Made by a program: the position numbers and the translations under genes. Positions 1 through 3,476 of a DNA stretch of 7,767 nucleotides are shown here, in pieces. Origin of the DNA: Geodermatophilaceae bacterium (GTDB taxonomy: Bacteria > Actinomycetota > Actinomycetes > Mycobacteriales > Geodermatophilaceae); assembly GCA_013812385.1 (NCBI GenBank), contig JACCTM010000070.1, forward strand, positions 1-7,767, read 5' to 3'. A model generated the notes under the pieces. That model was given only the letters and a program-made list of their open reading frames with translations. It was not told where the DNA came from and made no database searches. Position 1 is the first letter of the stretch, and every line of letters starts with the position of its first letter.

Positions 1-24
1 CATCGGGCTCGACGTTCACGCAGC

Positions 25-65
25 GGCGCAGGGCCGGAAAGCCGACGGCTTCCCGGCCCTGTGCC
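25..65 (-). terminator. Long GC-rich hairpin after the GGAD-repeat gene
   Basis: The arms 25-37 and 53-65 pair almost completely (core AGGGCCGG / CCGGCCCT at 30-37 and 53-60). The inner arms AAGCC / GGCTT (39-43 and 47-51) close a 3-nt loop. This gives an 18-bp stem with one mismatch and one wobble pair on either strand. It begins 13 nt past the TGA of the leftward small gene, so it most likely terminates that transcript. There is no U-tract on either side, which is common for actinobacterial terminators. Because the fold works on both strands, it could also serve a convergent rightward gene lying left of the window. Nothing else recognisable is present in 1-78. Confidence 0.65.
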
Positions 66-78
66 TCAGTGCTGCGGA

Positions 79-324
79 TCAGGCGCTACCGTCCGCGCCG
101 CCGTCGGCCCCACCATCGGAGCCATGCTCGTCACCGCCGTCAGCGCCGCCGTCAGCGCCGCCGTCCGCGCCGCCGTCAGCGCCGCCGTCAGCGCCGCCGT
201 CAGCGCCGCCGTCCGTACCCGTGGCACCGCCGTCCGCGCCGCCGTCCTGAGTGCCGGGCGTACCCGATGCTCCACCGTCGGCTGGGCCTTCGGTTACTGC
301 GCCTGTCTCGTCCGTCGTCGTCAT
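79..324 (-). CDS. Small acidic GGAD-repeat protein, function unknown
   Basis: An 81-residue protein beginning MTTTDETGAV, then low-complexity Gly/Asp/Ala sequence to the end. Seven consecutive DGGA units occupy about residues 38-65, with degenerate copies on both sides and a short DEHGS interruption near residues 65-69. There is no signal peptide, membrane segment, cysteine or lysine, and the protein should be strongly acidic and disordered. The ATG at 324-322 is chosen because GGGAGG lies 4 nt upstream (GGGAGGCACTATG); an in-frame TTG at 336 has no such site. The 12-bp repeat keeps several frames open on both strands, but only this one combines a clear ribosome binding site with a terminator-like hairpin just past the stop. 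It is divergent from dinB across 254 bp. I do not recognise the family. A disordered acidic or metal-binding protein, or a secreted or modified peptide precursor, are guesses only. Confidence 0.62.
   Translation of the reverse strand: MTTTDETGAVTEGPADGGASGTPGTQDGGADGGATGTDGGADGGADGGADGGADGGADGGADGGDEHGSDGGADGGADGSA
139..210. repeat. 12-bp tandem repeat array (GTCAGCGCCGCC), six units
   Basis: Six head-to-tail 12-bp units fill 139-210. Five read GTCAGCGCCGCC and the fourth (163-174) reads GTCCGCGCCGCC. Further single copies of the GTCCGCGCCGCC variant lie at 91-102 and 232-243, with degenerate units between. On the minus strand each unit encodes Gly-Gly-Ala-Asp (or Gly-Gly-Ala-Asp with the synonymous or near variant), forming the core of the small leftward gene. 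As the unit is a multiple of three, gain or loss of copies would keep the reading frame. Confidence 0.9.
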
Positions 325-388
325 AGTGCCTCCCAATGCTGAAACCGGGATCGATACGAGCGAGCGCTGTGCAGGCCGTATCGGGCAG

Positions 389-400
389 GTTCGATCGAAC
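389..400. promoter_or_regulatory. 12-bp perfect palindrome, candidate operator
   Basis: GTTCGATCGAAC is a perfect 12-bp palindrome 64 bp upstream of the ATG of the leftward small gene, within the divergent spacer to dinB. It contains the same GTTCGA and TCGAAC elements as the SOS box at 496-511 but in the opposite, overlapping order, so it does not match the LexA consensus. It could be a binding site for another dimeric regulator of the small gene. The rest of the spacer shows only GC-rich palindromic bits such as CCGGATCCGG (463-472) and a CCCCCG/CGGGGG pair (421-426, 443-448), with no clear promoter. Confidence 0.35.
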
Positions 401-495
401 TAGCCACTGCAAGGTCTACTCCCCCGAGACGGCCCTGTGACGCGGGGGTTGGCAGGGCTGGGCCGGATCCGGTCAGGCGGCTAGCATGACAGGTG

Positions 496-511
496 TCGAA
501 CACTTGTTCGA
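496..511. promoter_or_regulatory. SOS box (LexA operator) upstream of dinB
   Basis: TCGAAC-ACTT-GTTCGA has two perfect 6-bp inverted half-sites around a 4-bp spacer, matching the actinobacterial/Gram-positive LexA operator CGAAC-N4-GTTCG. Partly symmetrical flanks CAGGT (490-494) and ACCTG (515-519) extend it. It lies 67 bp before the chosen dinB ATG, and a possible -35 element (TTGTTC, 504-509) overlaps its right half-site, so bound LexA would block polymerase; no convincing -10 follows. Repression would be lifted by RecA-stimulated LexA self-cleavage after DNA damage. It might also affect the divergent small gene, 172 bp away. Confidence 0.85.
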
Positions 512-578
512 GCAACCTGACGATGTAAGCCGATGGTCAGTGGCTGGTAGGAAGTCTCGGCTGGGGAGGGAGCATGGA

Positions 579-1823
579 ATGAGCGGTCCGTCGGCCGCAT
601 CGTCTGCAGCTTCTTCGGATACCGGGATCCTGCACGTCGACATGGACGCTTTCTTCGCCAGCGTCGAGGTTCGGCGCCGTCCTGAACTCGCCGGTCTACC
701 GGTCATCGTCGGCGGAGCCGGCAACCGGGGAGTGGTCACCTCGGCGACCTACGAGGCGCGCCGCTACGGCGTGCGTAGTGCGATGCCGATGTCCCGAGCG
801 CGTCGGTTGTGCCCCAAGGCGGTCATCGTGCCCGGCAACATGGACGCCTACGTCGAGGTCTCAAAGGCGATCATGGCCTTGTTCGCGATGGTTACCCCAC
901 TGGTCGAACCGCTGTCACTCGACGAGGCCTTTCTCGACGTCCGCGGTGCGGGGCGCCGACTGGGGGACCCGGTGATGATCGGCCAGTGGCTGCGTGCCCG
1001 GGTGGCCGACGAGCAGGGGATCACCTGCTCGGTCGGAGTCGCGGCGTCCAAGTTCGTGGCCAAGCTCGCGTCTACCCACGCCAAGCCCGACGGACTCCTC
1101 CGCGTAGCGCCCGGTGAGGTCATGGACTTCCTGCACCCGCTGCCGGCAACGGCGCTGTGGGGAGTCGGGGCCAAGACCGAGGAGCAGTTGACCCGGTTGG
1201 GACTGCGTACGGTCGGCGACATAGCCACCACCCCGCGAGCCACCCTGATCCGGGCACTGGGTGCGGCCGCCGGCGCGCACCTGTACGAGTTGTCATGGGG
1301 GCGCGACCCGCGCCACGTCGTTCCCAACGAGCCGGATCGCTCCACCGGCGCGGAGGAGACCTTCGCCTCCGACGTGGACGACCCGGTGATCATCCGTCGT
1401 GAGTTGTTACGCCTGTCCGAACGTACGGCCGGCGGCCTGCGCTCGGGAGGACACGTGGCGCGGACGGTGACGATCAAGGTCCGCTTCGCCGACTTCAAGA
1501 CGATCACCAGATCCAAGACGCTGCGCGAGGCGACTGACGTGGGTCATGAGATCTATCAACTGGCTTGCGAATTGTTCGACTCGCTGGGCCTGGATCGCGC
1601 GCGGATCAGGCTCGTCGGCGTACGCGCGGAAGGGCTGCGACCGGTCGGTCAGGCGCCGCGGCAACTCGTGCTCGGTGCCCCTGAATGCGGCTGGCGGGAG
1701 GCTGAGGTGGCCGCCGATGCCGCCGCCGTACGGTTTGGTCGGGGGGCGGTACGCCCGGCCGCACTGGTCCACCGACAACATCCCGGCCTACCGAGAGGAA
1801 CCGAACGGCCTTCTCAGACGTAG
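579..1823 (+). CDS. dinB: DNA polymerase IV (Y-family translesion polymerase)
   Basis: A 414-residue Y-family polymerase that copies past damaged template bases with low fidelity. The palm carries DMDAFFASVE with D21 and the SLDEAFLD motif with D115/E116, the three metal-binding carboxylates. F26 sits at the steric-gate position, so dNTP use is expected. The finger motif TSATYEARRYGVRSAMPMS is intact. The thumb helix-hairpin-helix includes WGVGAKT (194-200), and the little finger follows (about 255-365; HVARTVTIKVRF from 292). The C-terminus ends with the conserved RFGRGAVRPA segment plus a short unconserved tail. A clamp-binding-like QLVLG (362-366) lacks the usual aromatic residue. The ATG at 579 is chosen because GGGGAGGG lies 8 nt upstream; the longer open frame to 486 would place the SOS box inside the gene. 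The operator makes damage induction likely. Family certain; subgroup within actinobacterial DinB not resolved. Confidence 0.96.
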   Translation: MSGPSAASSAASSDTGILHVDMDAFFASVEVRRRPELAGLPVIVGGAGNRGVVTSATYEARRYGVRSAMPMSRARRLCPKAVIVPGNMDAYVEVSKAIMALFAMVTPLVEPLSLDEAFLDVRGAGRRLGDPVMIGQWLRARVADEQGITCSVGVAASKFVAKLASTHAKPDGLLRVAPGEVMDFLHPLPATALWGVGAKTEEQLTRLGLRTVGDIATTPRATLIRALGAAAGAHLYELSWGRDPRHVVPNEPDRSTGAEETFASDVDDPVIIRRELLRLSERTAGGLRSGGHVARTVTIKVRFADFKTITRSKTLREATDVGHEIYQLACELFDSLGLDRARIRLVGVRAEGLRPVGQAPRQLVLGAPECGWREAEVAADAAAVRFGRGAVRPAALVHRQHPGLPRGTERPSQT

Positions 1824-1864
1824 ATCGGGTAGGGATGTGCCTTTCGCCCTGTCCTAAGGGCTCG

Positions 1865-1870
1865 TATCCT
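1865..1870 (+). promoter_or_regulatory. Candidate -10 element for the DUF3040 gene
   Basis: TATCCT fits the actinobacterial TANNNT -10 pattern and begins the only A/T-rich patch (1865-1880) in the 85-bp spacer between dinB and the DUF3040 gene. It would give a leader of about 30 nt. No good -35 is seen. A weak GCCCT/AGGGC hairpin (1846-1850 with 1857-1861) just upstream could end the dinB transcript. Read-through from dinB is equally possible. Confidence 0.3.
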
Positions 1871-1908
1871 GTAAATAGTTGAGACGCAGATCTGCCAGGG
1901 AGGCTGAC

Positions 1909-2289
1909 GTGCCACTCTCCGAGCACGAGCAAAAGCTGCTTGAGCAGATCGAACGCGAGCTCATCAACGATGATCCCAAGTTCGCCTCCACCGTTCGCTC
2001 GGCAGATGGCCGGGTCCGGGCCCGGCGCAAGCTGCTCTGGGCGGTCCTTTGCGGAATTCTGGGCTTCGGCATGCTGATCGGCGGAGCCGTCACGTCCGAG
2101 ATCTGGCTCGGCGTGCTCGGCTTCTGTTTGATGTTCGGCGGCGCGGCCATCGCCGTGCTCAACGCCGGGGCGGCCGCGTCCAAGGCACCGGCCGGCAGCT
2201 CGAGCCCGCCCTCAGGCAAGCAGGGTCAGCGCGCAAACCCGGTCAAGTCGAAGCTCGAGGAACGTTTCCGTCGCCGCTACGACACCTAA
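1909..2289 (+). CDS. DUF3040 small two-helix membrane protein
   Basis: A 126-residue protein opening with the hallmark of the actinobacterial DUF3040 family: PLSEHEQKLLEQIERELINDD followed by PKFAS. Two hydrophobic segments lie at about residues 42-61 and 65-84, separated by a very short turn, so it is a hairpin membrane protein with both tails on the same, probably cytoplasmic, side. The N-terminal 40 residues are a charged amphipathic helix. The tail is Ser/Pro/Lys-rich and ends in a basic KLEERFRRRYD helix, also typical. The GTG at 1909 is chosen because AGGGAGG lies 5 nt upstream and the family begins exactly here; the open frame extends 10 codons further without a ribosome binding site. 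Molecular function is unknown. From memory, family members often sit near the mraZ cell-division cluster and the MoxR-DUF58-transglutaminase cassette, as this one does for the latter. Confidence 0.92.
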   Translation: MPLSEHEQKLLEQIERELINDDPKFASTVRSADGRVRARRKLLWAVLCGILGFGMLIGGAVTSEIWLGVLGFCLMFGGAAIAVLNAGAAASKAPAGSSSPPSGKQGQRANPVKSKLEERFRRRYDT

Positions 2290-2292
2290 CTT

Positions 2293-2309
2293 CGGGGGAC
2301 CTAGCCCCG
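2293..2309. terminator. Weak candidate terminator between convergent genes
   Basis: The 33-bp spacer between the two convergent stop codons contains CGGGG (2293-2297) and CCCCG (2305-2309) around a 7-nt loop, giving a 5-bp GC stem. A direct repeat CCTAGCC (2300-2306 and 2322-2328) overlaps it. Convergent genes this close would be expected to share a bidirectional terminator, but the stem is short and there is no U-tract. Confidence 0.3.
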
Positions 2310-2322
2310 GCCGGTCGTCGTC

Positions 2323-3402
2323 CTAGCCGGACAGGCCCAGCGTAGGACCCGCATCGCGACGTAGCGCGTGATTCGTCAGCACATCGACGCTGTCCACTGC
2401 CTGGTCCACATTGCCCGGCAGCCGATGTGTTCCGTCCAGTCGGCCACCGAGTGAGTCCACCAGCCTCCGTACTTGAGGGTCGCTGATGACCGCCGTGAGT
2501 GCCACGACCAGTCGAGCAGCATCCAGGACCCGGATGTCGCGGTCGAAGAATTGCCTGGGTGCGGGATCGACGGGCTCGGCCAGTTGGAGATCGTTGGTGG
2601 CCTCGGCCAGGACGCTGGAGGCAGCGCACAGGTTTGCTTCCCGCTCTCGCCATAGGTCGGCGCTCAGCGCTGCCTGCAGCAAGGGGGTGAGTAGTGGCGC
2701 CAGTCGCAGGTCGGCAAAGCCTCGTCCCAGCCACTTGCTGTACGGGGCCCATCGTCGGTCGATCAGGAAAGCGAGCTTCATCTGATCGCGGGCTATCCGC
2801 GCCGTGATGATCCTCGAGCCGAGTTCGTCGCCGCTGCCGCCGGTTCGCCCGACGAACGGTTCCTCCTGATCGATCCGCAGCCAAGCCGCGGCCAGGACAT
2901 AGCGCCAGACGTCGTCCGGGTACCAGCGCAGGGCCTCGCGTCGCTCGGTCAACAGCCCGGCTTGGTCATGAAAGACCGGACCGCTGGTCAGTGTGGCGAG
3001 GATCTGCGTGGGCGTCGTCAGCCAGTCGGCTAGGTCGATCCCCGCAGCTGGGTCGAAGCCCAGCCTGGCGCGGAACAGTTCTTCGGGAGTACTGACGGCT
3101 GGCTGCCCTTGGCTCCAGCCGTTTGAGGACGACGTGCTGCCGTAGAGCACCGGGTACCCCTCGTATCGAGTGGGCAGTTGCGCCAAAACGGCTAGCAGCG
3201 GCTCTGGATCAACCCCCGGCGGAAGGACCAGCTGGACTTTCGGCCCGAAATCGTGGTCGGGCGAGATGTCGTCGTCGTAGCCCAGCACGTCGGACCCGTC
3301 GCCGAGCATGGCTGCGGCGTAAGGTATCTCGCCCAGCCCGCCGCGGACGACCGGCCCAACGACCTCGGCATGAAAGCGGCGGGACAGCTCCTGCCCGGAC
3401 AT
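2323..3402 (-). CDS. DUF4037 protein, nucleotidyltransferase-like
   Basis: A 359-residue soluble protein that I recognise as DUF4037 type from MSGQELSRRF and the block GDGSDVLGYDDDISPDHDFG (residues 34-53). Within that block, G36-S37, eleven residues, then D49-H50-D51-F52 fits the polymerase-beta nucleotidyltransferase signature hG[GS]-x(9-13)-Dh[DE]h, so D49 and D51 could bind metal. The rest is mainly helical, with WAPYSKWLG at 218-226 and a C-terminal helical region. Substrate and role are unknown; small-molecule or protein nucleotidylation is an inference from the fold. The ATG at 3402 agrees with where the family normally begins. The GAGGG just before it is only 1 nt away, too close to act well as a ribosome binding site, while a TAGCAT -10 sits 7 nt upstream, suggesting leaderless translation. 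It follows the transglutaminase gene by 63 bp but is probably transcribed on its own. No truncation is seen. Confidence 0.88.
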   Translation of the reverse strand: MSGQELSRRFHAEVVGPVVRGGLGEIPYAAAMLGDGSDVLGYDDDISPDHDFGPKVQLVLPPGVDPEPLLAVLAQLPTRYEGYPVLYGSTSSSNGWSQGQPAVSTPEELFRARLGFDPAAGIDLADWLTTPTQILATLTSGPVFHDQAGLLTERREALRWYPDDVWRYVLAAAWLRIDQEEPFVGRTGGSGDELGSRIITARIARDQMKLAFLIDRRWAPYSKWLGRGFADLRLAPLLTPLLQAALSADLWREREANLCAASSVLAEATNDLQLAEPVDPAPRQFFDRDIRVLDAARLVVALTAVISDPQVRRLVDSLGGRLDGTHRLPGNVDQAVDSVDVLTNHALRRDAGPTLGLSG

Positions 3403-3409
3403 GCCCTCG

Positions 3410-3415
3410 ATGCTA
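3410..3415 (-). promoter_or_regulatory. Candidate -10 for a leaderless DUF4037 transcript
   Basis: Read on the minus strand, TAGCAT fits the TANNNT -10 consensus and is followed by exactly 7 nt before the ATG of the DUF4037 gene. Transcription would therefore begin at or next to the A of the start codon, giving an mRNA without a leader, a frequent arrangement in actinobacteria. A possible -35, CTGAAT, lies 17 nt further upstream but matches TTGACA in only three positions. Confidence 0.5.
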
Positions 3416-3420
3416 AGGGT

Positions 3421-3476
3421 CCGGTCGCTCCGATTCAGGCGGGCGCGATCGGCGTCGGACAGCGATCAGCGACCGG
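3421..3476 (-). terminator. Inverted repeat across the transglutaminase stop codon
   Basis: CCGGTCGCT (3421-3429) and AGCGACCGG (3468-3476) are perfect 9-bp inverted repeats 38 nt apart. A smaller nested pair, CCGAT (3430-3434) and ATCGG (3448-3452), lies inside. The upstream arm on the minus strand covers the last codons of the transglutaminase gene and the pair brackets its TGA (3468-3466). It could end or attenuate the MoxR-DUF58-transglutaminase transcript before the DUF4037 gene. There is no U-tract, and the large loop makes function uncertain. Confidence 0.35.

Noticed and set aside
139..210. CRISPR-like array
   Set aside because: The units are 12 bp, contiguous and without spacers, and they encode an in-frame peptide repeat.
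325..336. TTG start at 336 for the small repeat gene
   Set aside because: It would include the GGGAGG ribosome binding site within the coding region; the ATG at 324 is correctly spaced from it.
61..342. Rightward ORFs across the 12-bp repeat (Val-Ser-Ala-Ala or Arg-Arg-Arg-Gln repeats)
   Set aside because: The repeat keeps many frames open. The rightward frames lack a ribosome binding site, whereas the leftward frame has one plus a downstream hairpin.
534..550. TGGTCAGTG followed by TAG, resembling the LexA-independent damage promoter TTGTCRGTG-N8-TAGNNT of mycobacteria
   Set aside because: One mismatch in the first block, a 5-nt instead of 8-nt gap, and no final T in the second block.
486..578. 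Longer dinB start at ATG 486
   Set aside because: It has no ribosome binding site, places the perfect SOS box inside the gene, and adds 31 residues unlike the family. The ATG at 579 follows GGGGAGGG at good spacing.
848..1516. 222-residue leftward ORF opposite dinB
   Set aside because: It is a GC-rich shadow of dinB. It has no family resemblance or ribosome binding site, and the dinB frame carries all catalytic motifs.
2243..2884. 213-residue leftward ORF overlapping the DUF4037 gene
   Set aside because: Arg/Gly/Ser-rich shadow in another frame of the DUF4037 gene, and it overlaps the end of the DUF3040 gene.
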